A stretch of 64,000 nucleotides of DNA, from assembly GCA_943324745.2 (NCBI GenBank), contig CALPMT020000004.1, positions 62,001 through 126,000 on the forward strand, read 5' to 3'. Below are positions 24,791-33,337 of the stretch, in pieces; position 1 is the first letter of the stretch; each line of letters starts with the position of its first letter. The notes beneath the pieces are model-generated. The model made no database searches. It was not told the DNA's origin and worked only from the letters and a program-made list of their open reading frames with translations. The stretch comes from Chitinophaga pinensis. Its GTDB lineage: Bacteria > Bacteroidota > Bacteroidia > Flavobacteriales_D > Crocinitomicaceae. The position numbers and the translations under genes were made by a program.

Positions 24791-26543
24791 ACTAACAGCA
24801 TCGATCATTGCTTTATTAATTACAGTAAGTAATTTAGTTTATGGCCAAAAACCTAACATTCAACTAACTGTGAACGTGAAGCCTATTGAGGTAGGTCAAA
24901 TGGTTGCTTTTACTGTGAAATCCAATGTGAATGGCAATATTTCTATTAATATTCCTGCAACATTTACAGAAGCAGGAGTCATGAATGGGATGGAACAAAC
25001 CATGGATGGGAATGGAAACATGATTATTTCAATTTCCTATACGCAACAAGGGGTCTTCACAAAACCCGGGAAATATATGATCACTGCAAGTGTTAAAGAC
25101 AAAACTAAAACCTATAAATCCAACGAACTAGCAGTGGTTGTTCGTAAAAAGGGAGAAGGGAAATCAAAGAAAAATTATGAGCAATCCGATGATGATATTT
25201 CGAATTCGAATTTAAAAGAAGCTGTTTTTGGAATCATACAAAAGTCGAAACGCAAGATTTATGAAGGAGAACCACTTATTTTAGAGTCCAAAATTTTTTC
25301 TAAAGTTAACGTAACAAATATTATTCAATACGTACCTTTTAGTATCAAAGGTACCGTTGAATCTTTTGATATTGAAAAAACAGACAATGTTTCATTGAAC
25401 CGTGAAACCTATAAAGGAAATACCTATTTGACTTTTTCGTATGGCAAACAATTAGTTTTTCCAGCGACATCAGGGAAATATATTATCAAACCATTTACGA
25501 TGGTACTTCGTTACAATAATGGTGGATTTTTTGACAACGATTTTCAGTTAGAATCGAATGCTACGTATGTGGATGTCCTTCCACTACCAGCTGGAGCGCC
25601 GAAAGATTTTAATGGCGGTGTAGGTAAATTTTCATTATCGAGTTCGCTATCTAAAACTGCTGCTAAAGTGGGAGACATTATAACTTTTACCGTGAAAGTA
25701 AGTGGTAAAGGAAATATGCATGCCATTTCAAAACCGAAGATCAATTTACCTGTAAACTTGACATTATATGGTGATCCGGAAATTAAAGAAGAACTTGATT
25801 ATACAGACGAAGGTGTTGAAGGCAGTAAAACGTATAAATTTTTTGTTAAAGTACTTCAAGGAGGAAAGGTTGACATGAATCCTATTTCCTTGAGTTATTT
25901 TGATCCATCCATTAAAAAATACGTGACACTGAAAGAAAAAGCAATTGCATTAGAATTAGAAGGAGAAATGGTTACTTCAAAAGTAGAAGTAACAGATTCA
26001 GTGAATTTAAAAGGAGACGAAGAAGTACTAGCAGTTCCGGTTTCAGAAGAAAAATTATCCGCTAAAGAAGGCATACCAAATTCAAAGCTTTGGATCGCAC
26101 TTTTGGGCAGTTTGGTACTACTTTTAGGAGGAATCATTTACTTTTTATTACGTAAACGAAAAGTGATTATCCCTGTAAACACCCATGTTGAAATGGAAGA
26201 AAATACATTTTTAGAACCGCAACCTATACTCGAAAATACTGGTTCTATTCTTTCAGATGCACAACGTCTAGCAAATCAAGGTGATTACAAAGCTGCGTAT
26301 GGTACACTTTCTAGATCTCTTACGAAGAACTTTCATCAAAAATTAGGTGTTTCTATGGAAATTCTAACAAATGATGAGTTGATTGGTCGCATGAAATCAT
26401 TTGGTATTTCTGAATCGATCATCGAGGATTATTTTTGGGTAATTCGTACTTGTCAAGAAGCAGAATACACCATTTGGGATACACATGCCAATTGGGAGGA
26501 AGTAATTGCTAAGGCGAAAGGATTATTTAATGAGCTTAATTAA
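24768..26543 (+). CDS. batD: BatD, aerotolerance protein
   Basis: A 591-residue BatD family protein: a signal peptide (residues 1-26, ending VYGQ), three to four Ig-like beta domains (to about residue 420), a membrane helix at about 443-463 (LWIALLGSLVLLLGGIIYFLL) and a cytoplasmic helical tail. Two Met codons (24768 and 24774) are possible starts; both overlap batC. BatE, which usually ends this operon, is absent; the gene stops in a 4-nt overlap with a convergent gene, leaving no room for it. The role is export or assembly at the envelope, not defined. Confidence 0.92.
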   Translation: MKMVKIGKLTASIIALLITVSNLVYGQKPNIQLTVNVKPIEVGQMVAFTVKSNVNGNISINIPATFTEAGVMNGMEQTMDGNGNMIISISYTQQGVFTKPGKYMITASVKDKTKTYKSNELAVVVRKKGEGKSKKNYEQSDDDISNSNLKEAVFGIIQKSKRKIYEGEPLILESKIFSKVNVTNIIQYVPFSIKGTVESFDIEKTDNVSLNRETYKGNTYLTFSYGKQLVFPATSGKYIIKPFTMVLRYNNGGFFDNDFQLESNATYVDVLPLPAGAPKDFNGGVGKFSLSSSLSKTAAKVGDIITFTVKVSGKGNMHAISKPKINLPVNLTLYGDPEIKEELDYTDEGVEGSKTYKFFVKVLQGGKVDMNPISLSYFDPSIKKYVTLKEKAIALELEGEMVTSKVEVTDSVNLKGDEEVLAVPVSEEKLSAKEGIPNSKLWIALLGSLVLLLGGIIYFLLRKRKVIIPVNTHVEMEENTFLEPQPILENTGSILSDAQRLANQGDYKAAYGTLSRSLTKNFHQKLGVSMEILTNDELIGRMKSFGISESIIEDYFWVIRTCQEAEYTIWDTHANWEEVIAKAKGLFNELN

Positions 26544-27691
26544 TCATTTCCTTTTTTTAACCAGTTGGGCAGTAGTATCGAACCTATGAGGAGGTAGGGA
26601 AAATACGAGATAAGTCGCCAAATAACTGCTAAGGCTACAATCAACAAAATTGATGAACTAAACTCACCCATTAGTTCTCCGAACGCAAATTCTGCGATAC
26701 CGCTGGCTCCAGGGGTTGGACTAATTAACATGAAAATCCAAAGTACTAGTTGTTTGCCTAAAATAAAGATGTGGTTGAAAAATGAGATCGGTAAAAACGC
26801 TGCCAAAACACAATTAATCACCAAATAACGACAGGTCCAAGAAAGAACTGTAGCGCCAAAACTTCCCAACCAGAAACGCTTGTTTTCTTGTTTCATTTCT
26901 GTGGATGTAAGTTGTAAATCGTGCTGTAAACTCAGCATTTTTTCTTGAAATTTATTCAAAAACGGAAGTCGACACAATTTGTACAAGAGCTGACCAATTG
27001 CTTTTGGATATAGAAAGACGCTGATAAAAAGCAGGACACATACCAAGGCAATAATTCCAAAACCACCCCAAAACACCACCGAAATGCTTTTATCTACCCA
27101 AGTCGCGTTTGGAAAAAGGAGGTCGGACGAAATAAAGAAAAACACAAAAGGAATTAATAAAATAAAAAAGAGATTATCTAACAGGGCTGTAACCATCACA
27201 ATTGCTGTTGAACGACCCAAATTAATTTTTTCCTTGTTCAGAATAAACATCGCAACCGTAGCGCCACCAACAACTCCAGGAGAAAGCGCGGAGGCAAATT
27301 CCCAAAGTAAAATGACATTAAAGGCCTTTTTCCAGGTTAATTGTTTTTTGGTTAGAATTCGGATGCGCAACATGTAGGCGAAATCGCGCCCCACCATACA
27401 CAAACACGCAAGAAATAACCAGAAAATTGAAGACGTAGTCCAAGAAATTTCTGTGATAATGTCGCTTAATTCTTCTTGTTTGAATGTTCCGTTTTTGCAC
27501 GCGTAAAATTCTTGGGAATCGGCATAATCAATCTTGTTATTTTGGTTTACATCTTTCCAGCAGTGAGTCGCATGTTGCTTCGTTTGGATGAAGTGTGTTT
27601 GGTTTAAACTATTGAATAACAGATATGCTGTGATACTCAACCCAAAGAGTATGGCAAGGTAAATTTTCCATGAAGCGAAAGCGGAATTCAT
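26540..27691 (-). CDS. lysylphosphatidylglycerol synthase TM-like protein with EF-hand-like loop
   Basis: A 383-residue polytopic protein of the UPF0104/LPG_synthase_TM type (flippase-like domain), with seven to eight membrane helices and the family feature of GVVGGATVAMFILNKEKINL (about 138-157) and SPTPGASGIAEFAFG (about 331-345). Between helix 1 and helix 2 there is an extra extracytoplasmic loop with Cys44 and Cys65 around a calcium-binding-like DVNQNNKIDYAD (residues 47-58). The family lacks the tRNA-dependent synthase domain here, so lipid transport or a pathway adjunct is likelier than aminoacylation. Its stop codon overlaps the batD stop by 4 nt. Confidence 0.8.
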   Translation of the reverse strand: MNSAFASWKIYLAILFGLSITAYLLFNSLNQTHFIQTKQHATHCWKDVNQNNKIDYADSQEFYACKNGTFKQEELSDIITEISWTTSSIFWLFLACLCMVGRDFAYMLRIRILTKKQLTWKKAFNVILLWEFASALSPGVVGGATVAMFILNKEKINLGRSTAIVMVTALLDNLFFILLIPFVFFFISSDLLFPNATWVDKSISVVFWGGFGIIALVCVLLFISVFLYPKAIGQLLYKLCRLPFLNKFQEKMLSLQHDLQLTSTEMKQENKRFWLGSFGATVLSWTCRYLVINCVLAAFLPISFFNHIFILGKQLVLWIFMLISPTPGASGIAEFAFGELMGEFSSSILLIVALAVIWRLISYFPYLLIGSILLPNWLKKGND

Positions 27692-27702
27692 AGTAGAAAT
27701 GG

Positions 27703-28008
27703 TTACACTGTTCTTTTTGAGTAATCTTGCGGTTTTCGATAAGAATGAATCACAGCTAAAACTACAATTTGAGTCAACTTGTCAACAATGTAGTAGTGTA
27801 TGTGGTATGGAAATTTGTAAATTAATAAAGTTCGTACATTTTTGTATTTAATTTGATATACATAAGGTGATTTTAGAATTTGATTTACCCCAAATCGAAG
27901 TTGCTTTATAAATTGTTTGGGTAGTTTTGTAGATATTTCAGTATAAAAATCAAGAATTAATTGTAAATCTTCTGTAACTTGAGGAATATTTATGATTTTA
28001 AACTTCAT
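27703..28008 (-). CDS. ParE/RelE family toxin
   Basis: A 101-residue RelE/ParE-superfamily toxin. The pattern LQLILDFYTEIS, FIKQLRFGVNQILKSPYVYQIKYKNVRTLLIYKFPYHIHY, then VVLAVIHSYRKP follows the ParE fold (strand, two helices, three strands). The C-terminal HSYRKP replaces the HxxR-type RNase set, so gyrase-type inhibition or ribosome cleavage cannot be decided. It overlaps the antitoxin gene by 4 nt (ATGA), typical for coupled translation. 11 nt separate it from the flippase-like gene. Confidence 0.88.
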   Translation of the reverse strand: MKFKIINIPQVTEDLQLILDFYTEISTKLPKQFIKQLRFGVNQILKSPYVYQIKYKNVRTLLIYKFPYHIHYYIVDKLTQIVVLAVIHSYRKPQDYSKRTV

Positions 28009-28247
28009 AAACGATTTTCTAAATCATCTATCGTTTTATTAAAATCTAACACGTCCGTTGGATTAATAGTATAGTAAGCAATACGTTGATCCAAAATTTC
28101 TTTTTGCCAAGAAGTTAATTCCATAGCTTGAGCAATTTCTTCTTTTTCTAGTTTATTATATTTTGAATTGAATGATTGCCATTCATCAATAGGAATAAAT
28201 ACTCCAGTTGTATTTCCTTGATTATCTTGAATAAATTGCAAGTTCAT
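28005..28247 (-). CDS. antitoxin of ParE/RelE pair
   Basis: An 80-residue antitoxin-like protein. The N-terminal half (MNLQFIQDNQGNTTGVFIPIDEWQSF) resembles the short strand-helix antitoxins that carry a VFIPxxEW motif, and the C-terminal half is helical and acidic (SWQKEILDQRIAYY). It precedes the toxin gene with a 4-nt overlap. A complete TTG-N20-TATATTTG promoter lies just upstream, so autoregulation by the antitoxin-toxin complex is likely but inferred. Confidence 0.85.
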   Translation of the reverse strand: MNLQFIQDNQGNTTGVFIPIDEWQSFNSKYNKLEKEEIAQAMELTSWQKEILDQRIAYYTINPTDVLDFNKTIDDLENRL

Positions 28248-28268
28248 GATATAAAATTAGTCTTTACT

Positions 28269-28299
28269 CAAATATAGTACATATAGAAAATATACGCAA
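28269..28299 (-). promoter_or_regulatory. promoter of the ParE-type TA operon
   Basis: On the minus strand TTG (28299-28297), 20 nt, TATATTTG (28276-28269), an almost ideal Bacteroidota promoter, ending 21 nt before the antitoxin ATG. Confidence 0.65.
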
Positions 28300-28364
28300 T
28301 GATTTTAAAGATAAATTACTACGTAAAGAAGTCATTTTTACTGTACTATTTTAATACTATTCTA

Positions 28365-28478
28365 GTTGATGCTATTCCTGAGTAACATAAAACAATTGTG
28401 AAAGATCGTATCAAAACTGCCCAAAAAGAAGTCTACATTTCTTGGGAAGAAGCTAGAAAGCAATTGAACGTAAAATAA
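28365..28478 (+). pseudogene. decayed addiction-module antitoxin relic
   Basis: In one frame this reads VDAIPE, stop, HKTIVKDRIKTAQKEVYISWEEARKQLNVK, stop. The pattern IPExHKxIVxDRI and YISWEEAxKQL is that of short addiction-module antitoxins with an internal TAA. No start or toxin partner is seen. It lies upstream and on the opposite strand to the intact TA pair. Confidence 0.6.
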
Positions 28479-28818
28479 TTCATTATCATATATTGTTTTG
28501 CAACGATTCATCCACTTATTCGAAGCAAATAATGCAACGATTAGATAATTTGCATCGAAATCCTTAAAAAAAAGTTCCAATGTCTCTGTTATTCGGGATA
28601 TTAACGAAATAATACAATATGGTATTTTGAAGTAAGCGGTAGTTGATTGAATAAGAGACAGTTATAGATCGAATGGATTTAGATAGTATTTTAGTCAACT
28701 ACATTTTTAAGTCAAAATTAAAGACATTCCTGAAATTTACTTTTGTTCGAATGTTATTTGCTATCTACATTTATATACGTATAATAAAGTAGGAGAAACT
28801 TGTAATATTGTTTTATTA
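28479..28818. other. AT-rich spacer without recognisable gene
   Basis: 340 nt. Only short open frames (the longest is a 72-codon minus frame overlapping the relic, not protein-like). No RNA gene or hairpin with T run was seen. It may be remnants of a lost gene between the TA region and the following lipoprotein cluster. Confidence 0.4.
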
Positions 28819-29085
28819 TTATTCAACAGTATAATTACAGCTTACTCCTGACCAAGCAGTTGATGAGCCTTCCTGAACAACCTTTCCGTCAATTAGAACT
28901 TTTGATGTAATTTTGCTTTCATCCTCACTGTCGTCTTTTCTAATATATAGGTAGGCATTAAATGGGATATTAGGTTTAATCTCAATTTGAGACTCAATTT
29001 GAGACTCAAATTGAGCTTCATATTGCCAAGTTCCTGTAAAATAGTCAGAAACTTTAGCACCTGTTTTATTATAATATGTTACCAT
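28819..29085 (-). pseudogene. C-terminal fragment of a secreted Ig-like protein
   Basis: 88 residues from the first ATG; the frame is open a further eight codons upstream to a TAG. There is no signal peptide, although the content (VTYYNKTGAKV, NAYLYIRKDD and a final SGVSCNYTVE) looks like the C-terminal half of extracytoplasmic beta-sandwich lipoproteins that need one. A small internal repeat, FESQIESQIE, is present. It may be a truncated gene, or the tail of a gene disrupted near 29110. Expression is uncertain. Confidence 0.5.
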
Positions 29086-29140
29086 TGTTTTTACAGGAGA
29101 TTCCGCTGTCTACTTAAAGTATTTATTTATCTATAATCTT

Positions 29141-30160
29141 TTAATTAGTTTTTGTTTTACTTAATCTGGACACTCCTTCTTTTGTTACAATCCATTTGTT
29201 ATCTTGTTTATCAACTGCAATGTCCAAGATTCCATAGTCTAAGATTTTACTATTCAATGGAGTATAATTTGTCCAATTTGAGTTATTGTATTTTGATAAG
29301 CCCATAATGGTTCCTACCCAAATATTATTATACTTGTCAACTGCAATTGAAGTTGTCATATTATGAATTAAACCAGAATTTATAGAATTAAAATTCTCCC
29401 ATGTTTTTCCATCATACTTACTTATACCGCCATCCACTGATGCTACCCAAAGATTACCTAGATTATCAAAAACCATATCTACGATTTGATTACTGCAAAT
29501 TGAAGAATTAGTTTGATTAAATGTTTCTGTTACTTTATTTTGTGTTATATCAAACTTTAATAACCCATTATAACTTCCAATCCACAGAATATTATTATTG
29601 CATTTAATAAAAGTAGACCCAAGCAATCCAATATATGATGATAGATCTATTTCTACTAGGCTATTATTATAAATAAATAAGTAAGTAGATCTTTTCCAAT
29701 CCAGATGCTGATGAGCAATCCATAAATTACCAGAATTGTCATATTCCGCTGAGAATATATTTAATTTTTCATTATTTGTTGAGTCTTGATAACTCCAGGT
29801 TTTATTATTAAAAGATTTTAAACCTCCCATCCCCCTAAAAAACATATTTTTTTCTAAATTAAATGGGTTTATAATTAATTTATTGAAAAAGTTTAGTGAA
29901 TTTTGAAAATTATCCCACTTTAGATTATCAAATGAATACAATCCTCCAGTTCCAGCAAACCATTTAATATCATTTTTGTCAATTTCAACCGATAACGCAT
30001 CAACTTTGTCATAATTTACCCAACAAGTATCATTGATATTACTATTGGAATTATTAGTTGTAGTAGTTGTATTATTATTTGAGTTATTAGTAGGGCTTGT
30101 GTTTGCTTTCTTACAGCTAACTATTGCTGTAATCAACAGCAGTAATATTATTGTTTTCAT
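29141..30160 (-). CDS. lipoprotein with two-component-regulator propeller repeats
   Basis: A 339-residue lipoprotein: acylation at Cys16 (AIVSCKK), then an Asn/Thr-rich linker (about 20-42). From residue 60 on, propeller repeats of the Reg_prop type: DNSGNLWIAHQ, DNLGNLWVASVDGGISKYDG, DKYNNIWVGTIMGLSKYN and DKQDNKWIVTKEGVSRL. Each blade has the [DN]xxGNxW[VI] core. Such propellers normally sense or bind glycans when fused to kinases; here the protein is free-standing and surface-anchored. Function unknown. Confidence 0.85.
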   Translation of the reverse strand: MKTIILLLLITAIVSCKKANTSPTNNSNNNTTTTTNNSNSNINDTCWVNYDKVDALSVEIDKNDIKWFAGTGGLYSFDNLKWDNFQNSLNFFNKLIINPFNLEKNMFFRGMGGLKSFNNKTWSYQDSTNNEKLNIFSAEYDNSGNLWIAHQHLDWKRSTYLFIYNNSLVEIDLSSYIGLLGSTFIKCNNNILWIGSYNGLLKFDITQNKVTETFNQTNSSICSNQIVDMVFDNLGNLWVASVDGGISKYDGKTWENFNSINSGLIHNMTTSIAVDKYNNIWVGTIMGLSKYNNSNWTNYTPLNSKILDYGILDIAVDKQDNKWIVTKEGVSRLSKTKTN

Positions 30161-30281
30161 AGTTTTATATTTAATTAATTAGACTTCTTTTATTTCAGTT
30201 GTTGATTGAAAGTTTTAATCTTTAATGATTCTTGTTGTATATCAATGAAATAGATCGCATTTGGTAATTGTGGTGTTTTTT

Positions 30282-30321
30282 AAAACACACCCCTCTACAG
30301 CTGTTGCAAAGGGGTTGTTTT
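30282..30321 (-). terminator. hairpin between propeller lipoprotein and beta-barrel gene
   Basis: ACCCCT pairs with AGGGGT (30289-30294 with 30310-30315), flanked by an imperfect AAAAC/GTTTT extension with one- to two-base bulges and a run of T on the minus strand. It lies 18 nt downstream of the beta-barrel gene stop. Confidence 0.55.
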
Positions 30322-30338
30322 AATTTTGAGTTCTTAAT

Positions 30339-30911
30339 TTAGAATTTGTAAGTTGCTCCAATGTTTAAATAAGCAAGACCATATCCAAGCTCAGCAAAAG
30401 CAGCAATATTATCAGTGAAAAAATATCTGCTACCAACAAAGGCTTGAGTTCCTAGTGGACTTCCAAAAGAAAAATTAGCATTTGAGATAGAACTTTTATA
30501 TGAAAAATGGCTAAAAACTAAACCTATCCCTGCATAAGGGTCTAGTTTTTTGTTTTTTAATTCAAAGTGATAAGCACCTCTCAAAGCTACAGCAAGTTGT
30601 GATATACTTACAGTATTGCTTGACGATAAAAAATCATAACTTGTAGAGTTTCTTAAATAGTTCATACTTCCACCAATTCCTATTTTACCAATACCAATTT
30701 TATCAGTTATTGCCTTTTCATAGTAAACACCAACAGGTCCAAATGTAAATGAAGAATAATTAGAGTAACTTGAATACAAATCGGTCCAATTTACACCAAT
30801 TGCACCAAGACCATAACTAACTGATGCGAATTGGTCTCCCTTAGAGAATGTGGTTTGTGAGAATGTTAATTGACTTACCAACAAACAAACAAAAATCATG
30901 ATTTTTTTCAT
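30339..30911 (-). CDS. outer membrane beta-barrel protein
   Basis: A 190-residue exported protein. The ATG at 30911 gives a clean signal peptide (MKKIMIFVCLLVSQLTFSQ); the upstream frame begins with TTG. The body alternates aromatic/hydrophobic strands with turns (YGLGAIGVNW, YEKAITDKIGIGKIGIGGSMNY, YHFELKNKKLDPYAGIGLVF and the terminal AYLNIGATYKF), ending in Phe, as in small OmpW/OmpX-like barrels. A TATATTTG box lies 22 nt upstream. Function unknown. Confidence 0.85.
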   Translation of the reverse strand: MKKIMIFVCLLVSQLTFSQTTFSKGDQFASVSYGLGAIGVNWTDLYSSYSNYSSFTFGPVGVYYEKAITDKIGIGKIGIGGSMNYLRNSTSYDFLSSSNTVSISQLAVALRGAYHFELKNKKLDPYAGIGLVFSHFSYKSSISNANFSFGSPLGTQAFVGSRYFFTDNIAAFAELGYGLAYLNIGATYKF

Positions 30912-30933
30912 TTCCAATTATTTAAAGTTTCCT

Positions 30934-30941
30934 CAAATATA
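30934..30941 (-). promoter_or_regulatory. -7 promoter box (TATATTTG)
   Basis: Minus strand TATATTTG, 22 nt before the beta-barrel ATG at 30911. Confidence 0.5.
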
Positions 30942-31011
30942 TTATTTATTTTTCATAAATGATCAAAAATGATTATTTCTAAGATGTTACTAAGAGATAC
31001 TTTAGTACTCT

Positions 31012-31242
31012 ATGACAGAGTTAGAATACCTAGAACTTCTTTGCAGTAATATCAGGAAAATAAGAAAGGATAAGGGTATTAAACAAAACGAATTAGCATT
31101 TAAGATCGGGATTGAGCCAACCAATTTAAGGAGGATAGAATCAGCAAAATCAATTCCAACTTTTAGAACTGTTTGTAAAATTGCCGCTGCTTTAGATGAG
31201 GATGTGACAAATCTTATTCCAGAGGGACGTCCGAGCTATTAA
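31012..31242 (+). CDS. XRE-type helix-turn-helix regulator
   Basis: A 76-residue XRE HTH protein consisting of just the five-helix DNA-binding domain: IRKIRKDKGIKQNELAFKIGIEPTNLRRIESAKSIPTFRTVCKIAAALD. No effector domain. Divergent from the beta-barrel gene 101 nt away, which it may control; this is inferred from position only. Confidence 0.9.
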   Translation: MTELEYLELLCSNIRKIRKDKGIKQNELAFKIGIEPTNLRRIESAKSIPTFRTVCKIAAALDEDVTNLIPEGRPSY

Positions 31243-31277
31243 TAGTTAATACTTTTCTAGTTAAACTGGAATACTTT

Positions 31278-32834
31278 CTACCTCCCCTTTTTCAAATCTA
31301 ACACCACCTCAATATCCCAATTTGGGCGAACTGTAATCGTTTCGTTGGACCAGCGTGTTTCTTCCGCTTGTTTTTTAAGGGTCAAACTACCGGTATCCCA
31401 GCGACCATTTTTGTTTTCGTCTAAGATAAAACGAATGTTGTAATCGCCTTTTTCTAAGAATCCAAAGGTGTATGTTTTTTCATTGGCTTGTTTGATGTGA
31501 GATTCTAGCAGTTTTGTCCCTTGAAAAAGTTCGATGATAGTTCCAGTAGGAATGGAATCTATTTTTGCAATGACGTTTCCAATTTGTTTTTCTTCCATCA
31601 GTGTAATTGGAAGTTCAGTTTTGTAATTTTCTGTGTAGTTTTTAAAACGAAGTGATTGATTTAAAAATTTCACTTTCATGTTTTTAAATTCGTTTTTAGG
31701 AAGTTGAATGGCAATTGAGTTTTCCGTGTTTTTGACAACTTGGATTTTTAAAGGAAGTGTATCATTCACAAATACTTGGATAGAATCTGTATTGAAACTA
31801 CTTACTAGATCTGAAAAATAGATGACTATTGGTTGATTTGGAAGCTGTTTGGTATTCGTCCAAAAACGAGGTGCTTTCTGTTTTTCTTTTGACTGCAAAC
31901 GGACATACGCACTGTCTTTGGAAGTTGCTGTAAGTATATGTAATGGAAGTGTATCTAATTGTTGTAGGTCTGTAAACAAACTCAAGGAATCCGTGCTATG
32001 TTGTTGAATATAAGGTGCTATTTCTTTGTCTTTTAAAAAGAAACGAGCAGATTTAAGTTCGTTTGTAGCTCCTAAAATCACTTGGCTAGGTCCTACAAAA
32101 GTGGCAGAACGGATCAAGCGTTTAGGCGTTGGAGGGAACATTAAAATTGGAATCGAATCATTTGTGTTTTTAATAATGTTTACTGCTTGCTTAGTAAATC
32201 CTACGTATTCATAAGATTGAGGAATCAAGTCTTTACTTTTATCATCGAAGGCAATCACATGATATTTTCCTGGTTTTAAATAGGAGAAGGTAAAGGCTCC
32301 TTTGTCGTTTGTAGTTGTAAAATAATTTGCTTTTTGACTGTAATTACTTGCTGTATCCGCTAACAAACACACACTCATCTTCGCAACTGGTGTTCGTTTC
32401 AATGCATCCATTACGAGACCTGAATAACTCAATGAATCAATCCAACTTCCTGTTGAAAAAACATAACTCATTAATGTGTCATTCCCTTCATGTATATCTT
32501 TAATGGTTTTATTGAAATAAATCGCATAGGTCGTTTCTTTCTTAAGTTCCCCATTGATTTTTAGAATTAATTCTTTGTCCTTGTCCACTGCTTCCAATTT
32601 TACATCGGAAGGTATAATAAACATGGTTGTAGTTGGCTCGTTTAATTTGTAGAACTCATTCAACTTAAAATGAATTTCCTTTGACTGAAAATTGGTCGTC
32701 ATTGCTTTTGGGGTACTTGAAACCACTTGTGGTGCGCGTACATCTTGCGGACCACCATCGATCGAACCTTGAATGGCACAACCAAAGGTCATACTTCCCA
32801 GTAACACTAAAAATAAGAACTTAACCACTTGCAT
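31278..32834 (-). CDS. Ig-like domain lipoprotein
   Basis: A 518-residue lipoprotein (lipobox GC at residue 19, MTFGC). The first domain (about 30-125) is a bacterial Ig-like/SbsA-type fold, with PQVVSSTPKAMTTNFQSKEIHFKLNEF and TYAIYFNKTIKDIHEGN. The next part (130-210) resembles a carboxypeptidase-regulatory-like beta-sandwich (FSYLKPGKYHVIAFDD), and the last (about 400-518) ends with DENKNGRWDTGSL, a calcium-binding-like turn. The 5' end overlaps the upstream GAF gene by 28 nt, so they are co-transcribed. A widespread Bacteroidota type without known function. Confidence 0.82.
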   Translation of the reverse strand: MQVVKFLFLVLLGSMTFGCAIQGSIDGGPQDVRAPQVVSSTPKAMTTNFQSKEIHFKLNEFYKLNEPTTTMFIIPSDVKLEAVDKDKELILKINGELKKETTYAIYFNKTIKDIHEGNDTLMSYVFSTGSWIDSLSYSGLVMDALKRTPVAKMSVCLLADTASNYSQKANYFTTTNDKGAFTFSYLKPGKYHVIAFDDKSKDLIPQSYEYVGFTKQAVNIIKNTNDSIPILMFPPTPKRLIRSATFVGPSQVILGATNELKSARFFLKDKEIAPYIQQHSTDSLSLFTDLQQLDTLPLHILTATSKDSAYVRLQSKEKQKAPRFWTNTKQLPNQPIVIYFSDLVSSFNTDSIQVFVNDTLPLKIQVVKNTENSIAIQLPKNEFKNMKVKFLNQSLRFKNYTENYKTELPITLMEEKQIGNVIAKIDSIPTGTIIELFQGTKLLESHIKQANEKTYTFGFLEKGDYNIRFILDENKNGRWDTGSLTLKKQAEETRWSNETITVRPNWDIEVVLDLKKGR

Positions 32835-33286
32835 AATTTTTCTAAAAATATAAGATCTGTTTGACTAAAATCATTGTATTTATCGCTGTCTACATCCAAA
32901 ACGGCAACAACGTTATCACCTTTGAAAATTGGTATAACGACTTCACTTTTGGATGCATTGCTGCACGCAATATGACCTGGAAATGCATCTACATCAGGTA
33001 CCATTTGGGAAGTTGCATCTTTCCACGCTGTTCCACATACCCCTTTTCCTTTTGCAATGCGCATACACGCAACACTCCCTTGAAAAGGTCCCAATACAAG
33101 TTGCTCATTTTCGACCAAATAAAACCCCACCCAAAAGAATCCGAATTGTTGCTTTAACGCAGCAGCTGTATTGGAAAGAATAGCTATTAAATGCGTTTCA
33201 TCACCTATTAATACTTGAATTTGAGGAAGTAATGAAACGTATTGTTCTTCACGCGTGTTACCAGTAAGGGAGAAATTTTCTGCCAT
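32807..33286 (-). CDS. free methionine-(R)-sulfoxide reductase (GAF domain)
   Basis: A 159-residue single GAF domain enzyme of the fRMsr type, which reduces free methionine-R-sulfoxide using thiols. The catalytic cysteines are visible: Cys74 in SVACMRI, Cys84 in GVCGTAW and Cys108 in HIACSNASKSE. The FFWVGFYLVENEQLVLGPFQG stretch is also conserved in the family. Cytoplasmic. A TATCTTTG box ends 4 nt before its ATG, making a near-leaderless transcript likely. It overlaps the Ig-like lipoprotein gene. Confidence 0.93.
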   Translation of the reverse strand: MAENFSLTGNTREEQYVSLLPQIQVLIGDETHLIAILSNTAAALKQQFGFFWVGFYLVENEQLVLGPFQGSVACMRIAKGKGVCGTAWKDATSQMVPDVDAFPGHIACSNASKSEVVIPIFKGDNVVAVLDVDSDKYNDFSQTDLIFLEKLCKWLSSYF

Positions 33287-33290
33287 AAAC

Positions 33291-33337
33291 CAAAGATAAA
33301 GGTTATTCTTTGAACAAGCTATATTTTCTTACCTTTG
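33291..33337. promoter_or_regulatory. compact divergent promoters (GAF gene and helicase)
   Basis: Minus strand: TTG (33317-33315), 16 nt, TATCTTTG (33298-33291) for the GAF gene. Plus strand: TTG (33310-33312), 17 nt, TACCTTTG (33330-33337) for the helicase. The -33 elements lie a few bases apart, so the two promoters share about 20 bp. The plus promoter runs through the first codons of a longer open frame that begins TTG at 33310, supporting the ATG at 33364 as helicase start. Confidence 0.65.

Noticed and set aside
28362-28580. 72-codon minus-strand frame
   Set aside because: Overlaps the antitoxin relic, which reads better on the other strand; no recognisable content.
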